Shown: one piece after another, positions 20,901 through 31,232 of the stretch | Layout of the letters: every line of letters starts with the position of its first letter | How positions within the stretch are numbered: the stretch's first letter is position 1 | DNA from: Pseudomonas chlororaphis | GTDB taxonomy: Bacteria > Pseudomonadota > Gammaproteobacteria > Pseudomonadales > Pseudomonadaceae | Reading direction: 5' to 3' | Length of the DNA: 64,000 bases | NCBI RefSeq assembly: GCF_000783395.1 | Contig: NZ_JSFK01000006.1 | Span: 118,354 to 182,353, forward strand | Notes under the pieces: generated by a model | Databases searched by the model: none | What the model was told of the DNA's origin: nothing | Seen by the model: only the letters and a program-made list of their open reading frames with translations | Position numbers and translations under genes: made by a program

Positions 20901-22058
20901 TCAGTTGAACAAGCCGTAGAAGAATAGACGGATGCTATCCCACATGCGGCGGAAGATACCACCCTCCTCGACGCCATCCAGAGCGATCAGGTCAGCGCTG
21001 TGCACCACCTTGTCTTCCAGTTTGACTTCGACTTTACCGATCACGTCGCCCTTGGCGATTGGCGCGGTCAGTTGCGGGTTCATGGTCATGCTCGCAGCAA
21101 GCTTCTTCAGCTGGCCTTTTGGCAGGGTCATGGTCAGGTCTTCAGCCAGGCCGGCCTTGACTTGATTGGTGGTGCCTTTCCACACCGGGGCCTGAGCCAG
21201 TTCGGTGCCCTTCTGATAGAAGGTCTGGGTTTCGAAGAAGCGGAAGCCGTAGGTCAGCAGCTTCTGGGTTTCAGCGGCGCGAGCCACTTCGCTGTTGGTG
21301 CCGAACACCACGGCGATCAGACGCTGGCCGTCACGTACAGCCGAGGACACCATGCAGTAGCCAGCTTCGTCGGTGTGACCGGTTTTCAGACCGTCAACGG
21401 TCTTGTCGCGCCACAGCAGCAGGTTGCGGTTAGGCTGTTTGATGCCGTTCCAGAAGAACTCTTTCTGCGAGTAGATCGCGTAGTGAGCCGGGTCTTCATG
21501 GATGATCGCGCGAGCCAGGATCGCCATGTCGTGAGCCGACGAGTAGTGCTCAGGGTTTGGCAGACCGGTCGGGTTCATGAAGTGGGAGTTGGTCATGCCC
21601 AGATCAGTCACGGTCTTGTTCATCAGATCGGCGAATGCATCTTCGCTGCCGGCGATGTGCTCGGACAGCGCCACGCTGGCGTCGTTGCCGGACTGGATGA
21701 TGATGCCGTGCAGCAGGTCGCTGACAGTCACCTGCGAGCCGACCTTGATGAACATCCGCGAACCGCCGGTACGCCAGGCGTTTTCGCTGACGGTCACCGG
21801 ATCGTTTTCACCGATCTGGCCACGACGGATTTCCAGGGTCGCGATGTACGCGGTCATCAGCTTGGTCAGGCTGGCCGGTGGCAGACGCTGGTCGCCATTG
21901 TTCTCGACCAGCACGTTGCCGCTGCTGGCATCCATCAGAACGTAGGCTTTGGCGGCCAGTTGCGGTGGCGACGGCATCATCTCGGCCGCGAAGGCGGCTG
22001 GCGAGAGGAGCAGCGGGACTAGCAGACACAGGCGTTTGGCAAAGGTGGTGATGTTCAT
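20901..22058 (-). CDS. dacC: D-alanyl-D-alanine carboxypeptidase (PBP5/6 family)
   Basis: The product is 385 residues. The signal peptide ends near AFAA-E (residue 25). The penicilloyl-serine motifs are all intact: S63-LTK66, S123-G-N125 and K225-T-G227. A PBP5-type beta domain and a C-terminal amphipathic membrane anchor (DSIRLFFYGLFN) follow. It trims the terminal D-Ala from murein stem peptides and is peripheral on the outer face of the inner membrane. The ATG at 22058 (MNITTFAKRL) is chosen over one 42 bp upstream. Confidence 0.95.
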   Translation of the reverse strand: MNITTFAKRLCLLVPLLLSPAAFAAEMMPSPPQLAAKAYVLMDASSGNVLVENNGDQRLPPASLTKLMTAYIATLEIRRGQIGENDPVTVSENAWRTGGSRMFIKVGSQVTVSDLLHGIIIQSGNDASVALSEHIAGSEDAFADLMNKTVTDLGMTNSHFMNPTGLPNPEHYSSAHDMAILARAIIHEDPAHYAIYSQKEFFWNGIKQPNRNLLLWRDKTVDGLKTGHTDEAGYCMVSSAVRDGQRLIAVVFGTNSEVARAAETQKLLTYGFRFFETQTFYQKGTELAQAPVWKGTTNQVKAGLAEDLTMTLPKGQLKKLAASMTMNPQLTAPIAKGDVIGKVEVKLEDKVVHSADLIALDGVEEGGIFRRMWDSIRLFFYGLFN

Positions 22059-22243
22059 CCGTCTCTCGAAATCGCTAATGGAAACTGTCCTTGCGGACAA
22101 AATTTAATCAGATGACTTTCTAACGAGCCATCGCGTGTTCAGTTGCTCACTCCAGTCACCCTTGCCGGGCTTTTGTTCTTCGACGAGCCAACAACCTGAT
22201 TCACCCCCCAATCGCTGGTGAATCGTCAATCAAGTTCTACGTA

Positions 22244-23254
22244 TTACTCGGTGACCACACTCGGCGAACCAAGGTTGGCCAGGCGCACGCTGTTCTGCAC
22301 TTGGGCGATTTCACCCGGCGAGCCGATCGGCCCCAGGCGTACCCGGTGCAGAGTCTGCTGATTGCGCACGATCGAGCTGATGAACACCGGAGCGCTCACC
22401 ATCCCGCTGAGCTTCGACCTCAGCAGTTCTGCAGCGTCCGGGTTGGCGAACGCGCCCACCTGCAGATACTGGCCAGACGCTGTTGCAGAAGCGTTTTTTT
22501 TTGCACTCATCGGCACGGGGACGGTGTCGGAGGCATGTTGCTGCGGCGGTGGCGTCCATTGCTCAACGGTGCCGGCCGAAGCCGTGATCACCGGGGCGTT
22601 ATTCTGCGCGACTTGCGGCTCGTTGAGCATCAACGGCGCCGGACGGCCCTTGGCGGCCCACCATTGCTGAGGATCAATGCCTTCAACCTTGACCCGCGCC
22701 GTGCCGGTTTCGGCATAACCGAGTTTTTTCGCCGCCGCGTAGGACAAATCGATGATGCGATCGGAATAGAACGGCCCACGGTCGTTGACCCGCAGGATCA
22801 CCGTGCGGTTGTTGTCCAGGTTGGTCACCCGAACGTAACTTGGCAACGGCAACGTCTTGTGGGCAGCACTCATGCCGTACAGGTCGTAGACCTCGCCATT
22901 GGCGGTGTTCTGGCCGTGAAACTTGGTGCCGTACCAGGACGCGGTGCCGGAGGCGACGTAAGTTTTCGATTCCTGCAGCGGGAAGTAGGTCTTGCCCAGC
23001 ACGGTGTAAGGGTTGGCCTTGTACGGACCGGTGTGCAGGGTCGGTGTGGCATCAGGGATGCGCGACACATCGACATCCCACCAAGGCGCGCCATCTTTGT
23101 GCGCGCGGTTGATATCCAGACCCGGCTGCGCCCGCACAGCGGTATTGGAGGTTTTCGGCGTCGGCGAACGACTGGTCGTGCAACTGGCGACCAGCACTGC
23201 CAACGCAGCGAATGCCACCAGCTTCAGGGGTTTATTGTTAGGCAATGCCCGCAT
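22244..23254 (-). CDS. rlpA: Septal-ring lytic transglycosylase RlpA (lipoprotein)
   Basis: The 336-residue lipoprotein has lipobox LVASC (C25). A double-psi beta-barrel domain (about 95-190, with ASWYGTKFHGQNTANGE and RVNDRGPFYSDRIIDLSYAAAKKLG) and a C-terminal SPOR domain (about 255-333) follow. P. aeruginosa RlpA cleaves denuded glycans, and SPOR targets it to division sites. A run of nine A on the coding strand (22494-22502) encodes the Lys-Lys-Asn of the linker and is a possible slippage site. Its start overlaps the mltB stop by one base (TAATG). Confidence 0.95.
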   Translation of the reverse strand: MRALPNNKPLKLVAFAALAVLVASCTTSRSPTPKTSNTAVRAQPGLDINRAHKDGAPWWDVDVSRIPDATPTLHTGPYKANPYTVLGKTYFPLQESKTYVASGTASWYGTKFHGQNTANGEVYDLYGMSAAHKTLPLPSYVRVTNLDNNRTVILRVNDRGPFYSDRIIDLSYAAAKKLGYAETGTARVKVEGIDPQQWWAAKGRPAPLMLNEPQVAQNNAPVITASAGTVEQWTPPPQQHASDTVPVPMSAKKNASATASGQYLQVGAFANPDAAELLRSKLSGMVSAPVFISSIVRNQQTLHRVRLGPIGSPGEIAQVQNSVRLANLGSPSVVTE

Positions 23255-24264
23255 TACTTGACGCCCCGTGCTTGTACCAGCTGTTCAGACAGTTGATGTA
23301 CGGCCATGGCGTACATCACGCTGCGGTTATAACGCGTGATCGCGTAGAAATTCTTCAGGCCCATCCAGTATTCAGGGCCGTTGTCGCCTTCGAGGCGAAA
23401 TGCAGTAACCGGCATATCATCGCGCAGCGCATCATGACTTGACCAGCCCAACGCCCGCAACTCCGCGACGGTCTTTGTCGGTTCGATGCCGGTGGTCAGG
23501 CCTTCATCAACCTGCTCGCCACGGACATCGGCGCGGCTGACCACAGGCTCACCCGCGACCCAGCCGTGACGCTTGAAATAGCTCGCGACGCTGCCGATCG
23601 CATCATCCGGGTTGTTCCAGATATTGATGTGGCCGTCACCGTCGAAATCCACCGCATAGGCGCGAAAGCTGCTTGGCATGAACTGCGGCAAGCCCATCGC
23701 CCCGGCGTAAGAGCCTTTGAGGGTCAGTGGATCAACCTGTTCTTCGCGCGCCAGCAGCAGGAACTCACGCAGTTCCTTGCGGAAAAATTCGGCACGGGGA
23801 GGATAGTCGAAACCGAGGGTGGACAAGGCATCGATCACCCGGTAATTACCGGTATTACGTCCGAAAAAGGTTTCAACGCCAATGATCGACACGATGACTT
23901 GTGCCGGCACGCCGTATTCCTGCTCGGCACGGGCCAGTGTCGCCTCGTGCTGACGCCAGAAGTCGACACCGCGTGCAATGCGCGCATCGGTGATGAACAT
24001 CGGACGGTATTCTTTCCACTGTTTGACCCGCTCGGCAGGCCTGGAAATGGCGTCGAGAATGGCCTGCTTGCGCTGAGCCTCGCGGAACACACCCATCAGT
24101 TGCTCACCGGCGAAACCGTAGTCGCGGGTCATTTCACCGACGAACTCGGCCACCTGCGGCGAGCCTTCGTATTCGCCGGCCAGCGCTTCCTGCACACCGC
24201 CCAGCAGGCCCATCAGGCCTACCACTGGCGCGCATCGAGTCGCCCAGCCACGCATTACTTGCAT
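23254..24264 (-). CDS. mltB: Lytic murein transglycosylase B
   Basis: This 336-residue enzyme has an N-terminal hydrophobic signal (CAPVVGLMGLLGGVQEALAGEY). Its SLT_2 domain holds the catalytic Glu in SIIGVETFFGRNTGNYRV, then [24 protein letters not shown]. It has no peptidoglycan-binding domain, unlike the SltB3-type gene at 16322. I chose MQVMRGW (24264), which has a GAAGAG site; the frame opens 36 bp further up inside rodA. Its place after rodA matches sltB1 (PA4001), a processing enzyme for elongation murein. Confidence 0.93.
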   Translation of the reverse strand: MQVMRGWATRCAPVVGLMGLLGGVQEALAGEYEGSPQVAEFVGEMTRDYGFAGEQLMGVFREAQRKQAILDAISRPAERVKQWKEYRPMFITDARIARGVDFWRQHEATLARAEQEYGVPAQVIVSIIGVETFFGRNTGNYRVIDALSTLGFDYPPRAEFFRKELREFLLLAREEQVDPLTLKGSYAGAMGLPQFMPSSFRAYAVDFDGDGHINIWNNPDDAIGSVASYFKRHGWVAGEPVVSRADVRGEQVDEGLTTGIEPTKTVAELRALGWSSHDALRDDMPVTAFRLEGDNGPEYWMGLKNFYAITRYNRSVMYAMAVHQLSEQLVQARGVK

Positions 24265-24281
24265 TGCACTCTTCACCTTAT

Positions 24282-25424
24282 TCAAACCTGTGCGATCCAC
24301 TTGCGATGGGTATGGATCGACATCAAAACCCCAAACGCTGACAGCAGCGTCACCAGCGAAGTTCCTCCGTAGCTAATGAACGGCAACGGCACCCCTACGA
24401 CCGGCAACAGGCCACTGACCATACCGATGTTGACGAAAACGTAAACAAAAAACGTCATGGTCAACGCCCCGGCGAGCAATTTGCCGAACAGCGTTTGTGC
24501 CTGAGCGGTAATCACCAGCCCCCGGCCAATCAGCAACAGATAGATCAACAACAGCGCGCAAATGCCCACCAGGCCAAACTCTTCGCCGAGTACGGCAATG
24601 ATGAAGTCGGTGTGGCTTTCCGGCAGGAAGTCCAGGTGCGACTGGGTGCCGAGCAACCAGCCCTTGCCGAACACGCCGCCGGAACCGATCGCAGCTTTCG
24701 ACTGAATGATGTTCCAACCGGTGCCGAGCGGATCGCTTTCCGGGTCGAGGAAGGTCAGGATTCGCTGCTTCTGATAGTCGTGCATGATGAAAAACCACAT
24801 GGCGACCGACACCGGGATTGCAGCGGCCAGCACGCTGAGAATCCAGCGCCAGCGCAGCCCACCCATGAACAAGACGAACGCACCGCCCGCCAGAATCAGC
24901 AGCGAAGTGCCGAGGTCGGGCTGGCGCACGATCAGCGCGAAAGGCACGCCGATCAGCATCAGGCTGATGCCGACATGCTTGAGCTGCGGCGGCAACGTGC
25001 GCTTGGACAGATACCAGGCAATGGTCGCCGGCATCAGGATTTTCATGAATTCCGAGGGCTGGAAGCGGATCACCCCGGGGATGTTGATCCAGCGTGTGGC
25101 GCCCATGGCGTTGTGGCCCATGATGTCCACCACCAACAGCAGCACCACGCCGATCACATAGCCGAGCGGCACCCAGCGCGCCATGAAGCGCGGTTCGAAC
25201 TGGGCAATGATGATCATCGACACCAGCCCGATACCGAACGAAGTGGCCTGTTTGGCCAGCAGATCCCAGCTTTTGCCGCTGGCCGAATACAGCACGAACA
25301 GGCTGCCGGCGGCGAGAATCAGCAGCAGGATCAGCAATGGGCCATCGATATGCAGTCTTTGCAGCAACGTCGCGCGGCGACGCATCACATCCTCACTGGA
25401 GAGCATGCGATCAAAATTATTCAT
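24282..25424 (-). CDS. rodA: SEDS peptidoglycan glycosyltransferase RodA
   Basis: The 380-residue polytopic SEDS protein polymerises lipid II during cell elongation with PBP2. Hydrophobic segments alternate throughout. Family segments are RWINIPGVIRFQPSEFMKI, GWNIIQSKAAIGSGGVFGKGWL, LPESHTDFIIAVLGEEFGL and the C-terminal PFISYGGTSLVTLLSAFGVLMSI. The ATG at 25424 overlaps the pbpA stop by 8 bp (ATGAATAA), which couples the two partner proteins. Confidence 0.96.
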   Translation of the reverse strand: MNNFDRMLSSEDVMRRRATLLQRLHIDGPLLILLLILAAGSLFVLYSASGKSWDLLAKQATSFGIGLVSMIIIAQFEPRFMARWVPLGYVIGVVLLLVVDIMGHNAMGATRWINIPGVIRFQPSEFMKILMPATIAWYLSKRTLPPQLKHVGISLMLIGVPFALIVRQPDLGTSLLILAGGAFVLFMGGLRWRWILSVLAAAIPVSVAMWFFIMHDYQKQRILTFLDPESDPLGTGWNIIQSKAAIGSGGVFGKGWLLGTQSHLDFLPESHTDFIIAVLGEEFGLVGICALLLIYLLLIGRGLVITAQAQTLFGKLLAGALTMTFFVYVFVNIGMVSGLLPVVGVPLPFISYGGTSLVTLLSAFGVLMSIHTHRKWIAQV

Positions 25425-27312
25425 CACGGGCCGTAGCCTCCGCACTGATTGGGCTGGCGTATTCGGCCTTCAAACGTCCGTCCTGATCGAGCAGCCAGGC
25501 GTCCATGACCTGCCGCACGACTGGCGCAGCAACGCCGGAACCGGACTCGCCGTTCTCGACCATCACCGAAACAACAATTTTCGGGTCATCCGCCGGGGCG
25601 AAACCGACGAACAAGGCGTGGTCGCGGTGGCGCTCCTGAACCTTGGAACGGTCGTATTTCTCACCCTGCTTGATCGCAACCACCTGAGCAGTACCCGACT
25701 TGCCGGCGATGCGATATTGCGCGCCGATGGCGGCTTTGCGCGCAGTACCTCGCGCGCCGTGCATTACCTGCTGCATACCGTGATTGACCTTGGTCCAGTC
25801 CGACGGGTCGCGCAGGACAATATTCGGCATCGGGTTTTCGTCTACCGGCTTCACCCCTTCGAGGGATTTGGCCAGGTGCGGACGGTTCCAGATACCTTTG
25901 TTGGCGACCAGGGCAGTCGCCTGAGCCAGTTGCAGCGGGGTCGATTGCATGTAGCCCTGGCCGATCCCGAGGATCAGGGTTTCGCCGGGGAACCACGCCT
26001 GTTTGCGCGTCGCCCGCTTCCATTCGCGGGACGGCATCAGGCCGGGGGATTCTTCGAACATGTCCAGCGAGACCTTCTGGCCGATGCCGAACTTGTTCAT
26101 GTAGGCCGACAGCCGATCGATGCCGAGCTTATGGGCGAGGTCATAGAAGTAGGTGTCGTTGGAACGCATGATGGCCGTGTCGAGATCGACGAAGCCGTCA
26201 CCGGTGCGGTTCCAGTTACGGTATTTGTGATCGTAGTTGGGCAGCATGTAGTAGCCCGGGTCGAATACCCGGCTCGACGCAGTGACCACACCGGAATCAA
26301 GGCCTGCAATTGCCACCGCCGGTTTGATCGTCGAGCCCGGTGGATACAGACCACGCAGCACGCGATTGAACAGCGGCCGGTCGATCGAATCACGCAACTC
26401 GGCGTACGCCTTGAAGCTGATCCCGGTGACGAACAGGTTCGGGTCGAAACTCGGCTGACTGACCATCGCCAGCACCTCGCCGGTCTTTGGATCGAGCGCG
26501 ACGACTGCGCCTCGACGTCCGCCCAACGCAGCCTCGGCGGCTTCCTGCAACTTGATGTCCAGGCTCAGAACGATGTCCTTGCCGGGAATCGGATCGGTGC
26601 GTTTGAGCACTCGTAGCACGCGGCCTCGGGCGTTGGTCTCGACTTCTTCGTAACCCACCTGACCGTGCAATTCCGGCTCGTAGAAACGCTCGATGCCGGT
26701 TTTGCCGATGTGGTGGGTGCCGCTGTAGTTGACCGGATCGAGGGTTTTCAGCTCTTTCTCGTTGATCCGCCCCATGTAACCCACCGAGTGGGCAAAATGC
26801 GCGCCCTGTGGATAGTGACGCACCAGCTGCGCAACCACTTCCACGCCTGGCAGACGGAACTGGTTCACGGCGATCCGGGCGATCTGCTCTTCGCTCAGCT
26901 CGAACAGAATCGGCACCGGCTCGAACGGCCGGCGCCCCTGACGCATGCGCTTCTCGAAGATCACCCGGTCCTCGGGCGTCAGCTCGAGCACTTCGACGAT
27001 CACGTCGAGCACTTGCTGCCAGTCGCCGGAGCGCTCGCGGGTCATGCTCAGGCTGAAGCTGGGGCGGTTATCCGCTACCACCACGCCGTTGCGGTCGAAA
27101 ATCAGCCCGCGGGTCGGTGGAATCGGCTGCACATGGACGCGGTTGTTTTCCGAGAGCGTCGAGTGGTACTCGTACTGGATCACCTGCAAGTAATACAGCC
27201 GCGCGATCAACACGCCGATCAGCAGCATGATCGCAATGGCCCCGAACACGACGCGGCTACGCACCAGGCGTGCGTCCTTTTCGTGGTCCTTGATGCGGAT
27301 CGGCTGAGACAT
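25417..27312 (-). CDS. mrdA: Penicillin-binding protein 2 (elongation transpeptidase)
   Basis: The 631-residue protein has one membrane anchor (about 21-43), a dimerisation/pedestal region and a transpeptidase domain. The active site is S327-TIK330 in YPPGSTIKPA, with S384-N385 in MRSNDTYFYDLA and a KSG in IAGKSGTAQV. It cross-links murein for rod shape and is the target of mecillinam. The start MSQPIRIKDHEKDARLV (27312) is the family one; the frame is open 51 bp further. It is also called pbpA. Confidence 0.97.
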   Translation of the reverse strand: MSQPIRIKDHEKDARLVRSRVVFGAIAIMLLIGVLIARLYYLQVIQYEYHSTLSENNRVHVQPIPPTRGLIFDRNGVVVADNRPSFSLSMTRERSGDWQQVLDVIVEVLELTPEDRVIFEKRMRQGRRPFEPVPILFELSEEQIARIAVNQFRLPGVEVVAQLVRHYPQGAHFAHSVGYMGRINEKELKTLDPVNYSGTHHIGKTGIERFYEPELHGQVGYEEVETNARGRVLRVLKRTDPIPGKDIVLSLDIKLQEAAEAALGGRRGAVVALDPKTGEVLAMVSQPSFDPNLFVTGISFKAYAELRDSIDRPLFNRVLRGLYPPGSTIKPAVAIAGLDSGVVTASSRVFDPGYYMLPNYDHKYRNWNRTGDGFVDLDTAIMRSNDTYFYDLAHKLGIDRLSAYMNKFGIGQKVSLDMFEESPGLMPSREWKRATRKQAWFPGETLILGIGQGYMQSTPLQLAQATALVANKGIWNRPHLAKSLEGVKPVDENPMPNIVLRDPSDWTKVNHGMQQVMHGARGTARKAAIGAQYRIAGKSGTAQVVAIKQGEKYDRSKVQERHRDHALFVGFAPADDPKIVVSVMVENGESGSGVAAPVVRQVMDAWLLDQDGRLKAEYASPISAEATARDE

Positions 27313-27322
27313 GAGGGCTGGA

Positions 27323-27790
27323 TTACTTGTGGTAAGGGTGACCGGACAGCACGGTCCAGGCACGATACAGCTGTTCGCCGATCAGGATCCGCACCAACGG
27401 GTGCGGCAACGTCAGCGGCGACAACGACCAGCGCTGATCGGCACGGGCGCAGACTTCCGGCGCCAGCCCTTCGGGGCCACCGACCATGAAATTGACCGTG
27501 CGCGAATCCAGACGCCAGCGATCGAGTTCGACCGCCAGCTGCTCGGTGCTCCAGGGTTTGCCGTGGACTTCCAGCGTAACGATCCGCTCGTTCGGCCCGA
27601 CCTTGGCCAGCATGGCTTCGCCTTCCTGGCGGATGAAACGGGCCACGTCGGCATTCTTGCCACGGGTATTGAGCGGTATTTCCACCAGTTCCAGCGCCAG
27701 CTCGGACGGAAGACGCTTGGCATATTCATGCCAGCCTTCTTCCACCCACTTGGGCATGCGTGAACCGACGGCGATCAGGCGCAGTCGCAC
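27323..27790 (-). CDS. rlmH: 23S rRNA pseudouridine-1915 N3-methyltransferase
   Basis: The 155-residue SPOUT methyltransferase begins [28 protein letters not shown]. The knot carries [13 protein letters not shown] (SAM-binding GGPEG) and the C-terminal [28 protein letters not shown] is diagnostic. It methylates pseudouridine 1915 in helix 69. Length is exact. It lies 9 bp after rsfS, another ribosome factor, and 10 bp before pbpA. Confidence 0.97.
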   Translation of the reverse strand: MRLRLIAVGSRMPKWVEEGWHEYAKRLPSELALELVEIPLNTRGKNADVARFIRQEGEAMLAKVGPNERIVTLEVHGKPWSTEQLAVELDRWRLDSRTVNFMVGGPEGLAPEVCARADQRWSLSPLTLPHPLVRILIGEQLYRAWTVLSGHPYHK

Positions 27791-27799
27791 AGCAATCCC

Positions 27800-28294
27800 T
27801 TACAGCTGGTCTTTGTTGAGCTTGGTGAAATGCTCGTGGGTGTTTTCCGGGCTGTGGTGCTTGGCGTCGGCCGCACGGCTTTGCTCGGCACCGGCCCACA
27901 GGCGCTCCAGATCGTAGAACTGACGTGCCGAGGCAGTCATCATGTGCACGATCACGTCGTCCATATCCAGCAGAACCCAGTCGCTGTCGCCCTTGCCTTC
28001 TTCACCCAATGGCTTGACGCCCTGGGCTTTGACCGCTTCGCGAACCTTGTCCAGCATCGCGCCGATCTGGCGGTTGGAGGTACCGGTGGCGATGATCATG
28101 TAATCGGTGATGCTTTGCTTGTCGCGTACATCCAGGATCTGGATGTCCTGCGCCTTGACGTCTTCAAGGGCAGCGACGGCGACTTTGACCAGCTCTTCGC
28201 CAGCCAGCTCTGGGCCGGCTTTTACTTCGACCGGCAGCGGCGCGCTCTTGAATGTGCCTTTGCGCTTTACTTTGGGTAGGTCTTTATCAGTCAT
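27800..28294 (-). CDS. rsfS: Ribosomal silencing factor RsfS
   Basis: The core RsfS/Iojap domain (about 33-140: [75 protein letters not shown]) binds L14 and blocks subunit joining in starvation. The 164-residue form has a basic N-terminal extension of about 30 residues that many RsfS lack. The ATG at 28294 opens the frame, but a later in-frame start without the extension cannot be ruled out. Confidence 0.92.
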   Translation of the reverse strand: MTDKDLPKVKRKGTFKSAPLPVEVKAGPELAGEELVKVAVAALEDVKAQDIQILDVRDKQSITDYMIIATGTSNRQIGAMLDKVREAVKAQGVKPLGEEGKGDSDWVLLDMDDVIVHMMTASARQFYDLERLWAGAEQSRAADAKHHSPENTHEHFTKLNKDQL

Positions 28295-28366
28295 ATAAAA
28301 CTCGTTTTGCTCATATATTCGGCGGCTTGGCGATACGTGGATTCGTATCAGTGAAGCACGCCTTGC

Positions 28367-29089
28367 TCAGTTCGACGCACGGTACAGACCGTGCGCATCG
28401 ATGTAGGCCAGGACCGCGTCGGGCACCAGGAAACGTACCGACTTACCGCTGGCCAGCAGTTGACGGATCTGGGTGGCGGAAACCGCGAGCGGTGTCTGCC
28501 AGACGAATGCAATCTGTCCGCTCGGCCCTTTCAGGGCCAGCGGGTCGCTCACCGAACGCGCTGCCAGCAGGTTGCGCAAGGCATCCGGCGGTTCGCTGTC
28601 GGCGTCCGGGCGCTGTAGCACCAGGATGTGGCAATGCTGGAGCAACTCTTCCCAGCGATGCCAAGTGGGCAGGCCGCAAAATGCGTCCCAGCCCAAAAGC
28701 AGAAAAACCTGGGTCTCGGCGGGCATTTCAGCGCGCATCGACTCCAGGGTATCAATGGTCCAGGACGGCTTGTCCCGCTGCAATTCGCGGGCGTCCACCA
28801 CCAGCGGCGGCATTCCGGCCACCGCACACTCGACCATCGCCAACCGGTCCTGCGCCGACACCTGCGGCGTACCGCGATGGGGCGGCCGCGCATTCGGCAT
28901 CAGCCGTAACTCGTCGAGCGCCAGCGCTTCGGCGACTTCCAGCCCACCGCGCAAATGGCCGATGTGCACCGGGTCGAACGTGCCGCCCAGGACACCAATG
29001 CGCCGCGGACGGGTTTCGCTGCCGGGTTGCGGCGCTGTCAGGTCGAGGTCGGTCAACTCAGACCGGCGCCTGGCCGCGCAACTGGCCAT
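28367..29089 (-). CDS. nadD: Nicotinate-nucleotide adenylyltransferase
   Basis: The enzyme adenylates nicotinate mononucleotide in NAD synthesis. [23 protein letters not shown] holds the nucleotide-binding [11 protein letters not shown] motif, and [13 protein letters not shown] the ISSTxIR-type motif. The start is uncertain. An ATG at 29089 (240 residues, used here) overlaps proA by 32 bp, a GTG lies just before it, and a TTG at 29056 gives 229 residues with the proA stop just upstream. Known NadD proteins are near 214 residues, so the later start is quite possible. Confidence 0.9.
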   Translation of the reverse strand: MASCAARRRSELTDLDLTAPQPGSETRPRRIGVLGGTFDPVHIGHLRGGLEVAEALALDELRLMPNARPPHRGTPQVSAQDRLAMVECAVAGMPPLVVDARELQRDKPSWTIDTLESMRAEMPAETQVFLLLGWDAFCGLPTWHRWEELLQHCHILVLQRPDADSEPPDALRNLLAARSVSDPLALKGPSGQIAFVWQTPLAVSATQIRQLLASGKSVRFLVPDAVLAYIDAHGLYRASN

Positions 29090-30329
29090 CACCGACCACG
29101 ATGTACTTCTCGCAGGTCAGTCCTTCGAGACCCACCGGGCCGCGGGCGTGCAGCTTATCAGTAGAAATGCCGATCTCGGCACCCAATCCGTATTCAAATC
29201 CATCGGCAAAGCAGGTCGGCGTGTTGATCATCACCGATGCCGAGTCCACTTCCGCGACAAACCGACGGGTATCGGCGAGGTTTTCGCTGACGATCGAGTC
29301 GGTGTGATGGGAGCCGTAATGGTTGATGTGTTCGATCGCCTGGTCCAGACCGTCGACCACGCGGATCGACAGGATCGGCGCCAGATACTCGGTGTTCCAG
29401 TCGTCTTCGCTGGCGACAACGGCTTCAATTATTGCCCGGGTGCGCTCGCAGCCACGCAGCTCGACGCCTTTTTCGCGGAACTGGGCCGCCATCGACGGCA
29501 GGAAATCCTTGGCAACAGTCTGGTCGACCAGCAAGGTCTCCATCGCACCGCAGATGCCGTAGCGATAAGTCTTGGCATTGAAGGCGATGCGCTGGGCTTT
29601 CGCCAGATCGGCGTGGGCACTGACGTAGACGTGGCAGATACCGTCCAGATGCTTGATCACCGGAACCCGGGCATCGCGACTGATTCGCTCGATCAAGCCA
29701 CGACCACCGCGCGGTACGATCACATCGACGTACTCGGGCATGGTGATCATCGCGCCAACGGCGGCGCGGTCGGTGGTTTCGACTACTTGCACAACGGCAG
29801 CGGGCAGTTCGGCTTCGGCCAGACCGCGCTGAATGCACGCAGCAATCGCGCGGTTGGAATGAATCGCCTCGGAGCCGCCGCGCAGGATGGTCGCGTTGCC
29901 CGACTTCAGGCACAGGCTTGCGGCATCGATGGTCACGTTGGGCCGGGATTCGTAGATGATCCCGATCACACCCAACGGCACGCGCATCTTGCCGACCTGA
30001 ATCCCCGACGGACGGAAGCTCATGTCGCGGATCGCACCAACCGGGTCCGGCAGTGCAGCGACCTGACGCAAACCGACGATCATGCCGTCGATGCGCGCCG
30101 GGGTCAGTTCCAGACGTTCCAGCAGGGCCGGTTCCAGACCATTGGCGCGACCGGCGGCCAGATCCTGCTCATTGGCAACGGCAAGCTCGGCACGCGCGGC
30201 GTCCAGGGCATTGGCAGCAGCCTGCAAGGCGCGGTTTTTCTGCGCGGTGCTGGCACGGCCGATGACCCGGGAGGCTTCGCGGGCGGCGCGACCCAATCGG
30301 GTCATGTAGTCAAGAACGGACTCAGTCAT
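29058..30329 (-). CDS. proA: Gamma-glutamyl phosphate reductase
   Basis: The 423-residue NADPH-dependent enzyme makes glutamate-5-semialdehyde for proline. It has the aldehyde-dehydrogenase fold with [36 protein letters not shown] and the catalytic Cys in [15 protein letters not shown]. The start [16 protein letters not shown] (30329) is the family one, although the frame is open to 30449. It heads the minus-strand cluster; its own promoter must lie in the gap before mpg. Confidence 0.96.
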   Translation of the reverse strand: MTESVLDYMTRLGRAAREASRVIGRASTAQKNRALQAAANALDAARAELAVANEQDLAAGRANGLEPALLERLELTPARIDGMIVGLRQVAALPDPVGAIRDMSFRPSGIQVGKMRVPLGVIGIIYESRPNVTIDAASLCLKSGNATILRGGSEAIHSNRAIAACIQRGLAEAELPAAVVQVVETTDRAAVGAMITMPEYVDVIVPRGGRGLIERISRDARVPVIKHLDGICHVYVSAHADLAKAQRIAFNAKTYRYGICGAMETLLVDQTVAKDFLPSMAAQFREKGVELRGCERTRAIIEAVVASEDDWNTEYLAPILSIRVVDGLDQAIEHINHYGSHHTDSIVSENLADTRRFVAEVDSASVMINTPTCFADGFEYGLGAEIGISTDKLHARGPVGLEGLTCEKYIVVGDGQLRGQAPV

Positions 30330-30506
30330 GGTCTGCTGGGGTCTTGGCAAAGAGGAAAGCGGCAGATTATAGCTGTCGCGTCCCGGGACTAACAGCGGTG
30401 ACGGGCGGATGGTCGAAATGAACGTTGATTCGCCGGCGTTCAGGCCCAATTAAGCCGTGCGTTGTTATCATCACGACCTCCTGAGCCTGGATAAACGTTG
30501 CCTGCC

Positions 30507-31208
30507 ATGTCCAACCTGACCGTTCGCAACCGCGCCGAACGCCTGCCGCTGGGGCTGCCGGACACCTTTTTCGACCGAGATGCGCAAGTGCTGGCGCAGG
30601 ATCTGCTCGGCAAAGTCATTCGTCACCGGGTTGGTGATCTGTGGCTGAGCGCGCGAATCATTGAAACCGAAGCCTATTACTGTGCCGAAAAAGGCAGCCA
30701 TGCCTCGTTGGGCCACACAGAAAAACGTAAGGCTTTGTTTCTGGATGGCGGCCACATCTATATGTATTACGCCCGGGGCGGTGATTCGCTGAACTTCAGC
30801 GCGCAAGGACCGGGCAATGCGGTACTGATCAAATCCGCCTATCCGTGGGTCGATGACATCAGTGGGCCGGCGAGTCTGGCGCAGATGCTGTTGAACAATC
30901 CCGACGCGCAGGGCCGTGCGCGCCCCTCGCAAAAGCTCTGCGCCGGGCAAACCCTGCTGTGTAAAGCGTTGGGGCTGAAGGTGCCGGTGTGGGACGCCAA
31001 GCGTTTCGATCATGAAGTCCTGCTGGTGGAAGACACCGGGCCGGCGCCTTCGCACATCATTCAAACCACACGTTTGGGCATTCCCCACGGCCGTGACGAG
31101 CATCTGATGTACCGGTTTGTCGACGCGACCTATGCGCAATGGTGCACGCGGAACCCGCTGCGACGCGGTCAGGTCGAAGGCCGGGATTACTTTTTTCGCC
31201 CTGAATGA
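30507..31208 (+). CDS. DNA-3-methyladenine glycosylase (Mpg/AAG family)
   Basis: The 233-residue protein is of the single-domain AAG type that excises alkylated purines. Landmarks are FFDRDAQVLAQDLLGKVI, ARIIETEAYYCAEKGSHASLGHTEK with the catalytic Glu, and GGHIYMYYARGG. The ATG at 30507 is preferred over an in-frame TTG at 30498. It is monocistronic, divergent from proA, and is followed by a REPIN. Confidence 0.92.
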   Translation: MSNLTVRNRAERLPLGLPDTFFDRDAQVLAQDLLGKVIRHRVGDLWLSARIIETEAYYCAEKGSHASLGHTEKRKALFLDGGHIYMYYARGGDSLNFSAQGPGNAVLIKSAYPWVDDISGPASLAQMLLNNPDAQGRARPSQKLCAGQTLLCKALGLKVPVWDAKRFDHEVLLVEDTGPAPSHIIQTTRLGIPHGRDEHLMYRFVDATYAQWCTRNPLRRGQVEGRDYFFRPE

Positions 31209-31232
31209 CACCGATTCTGGAATAGACGAAAT

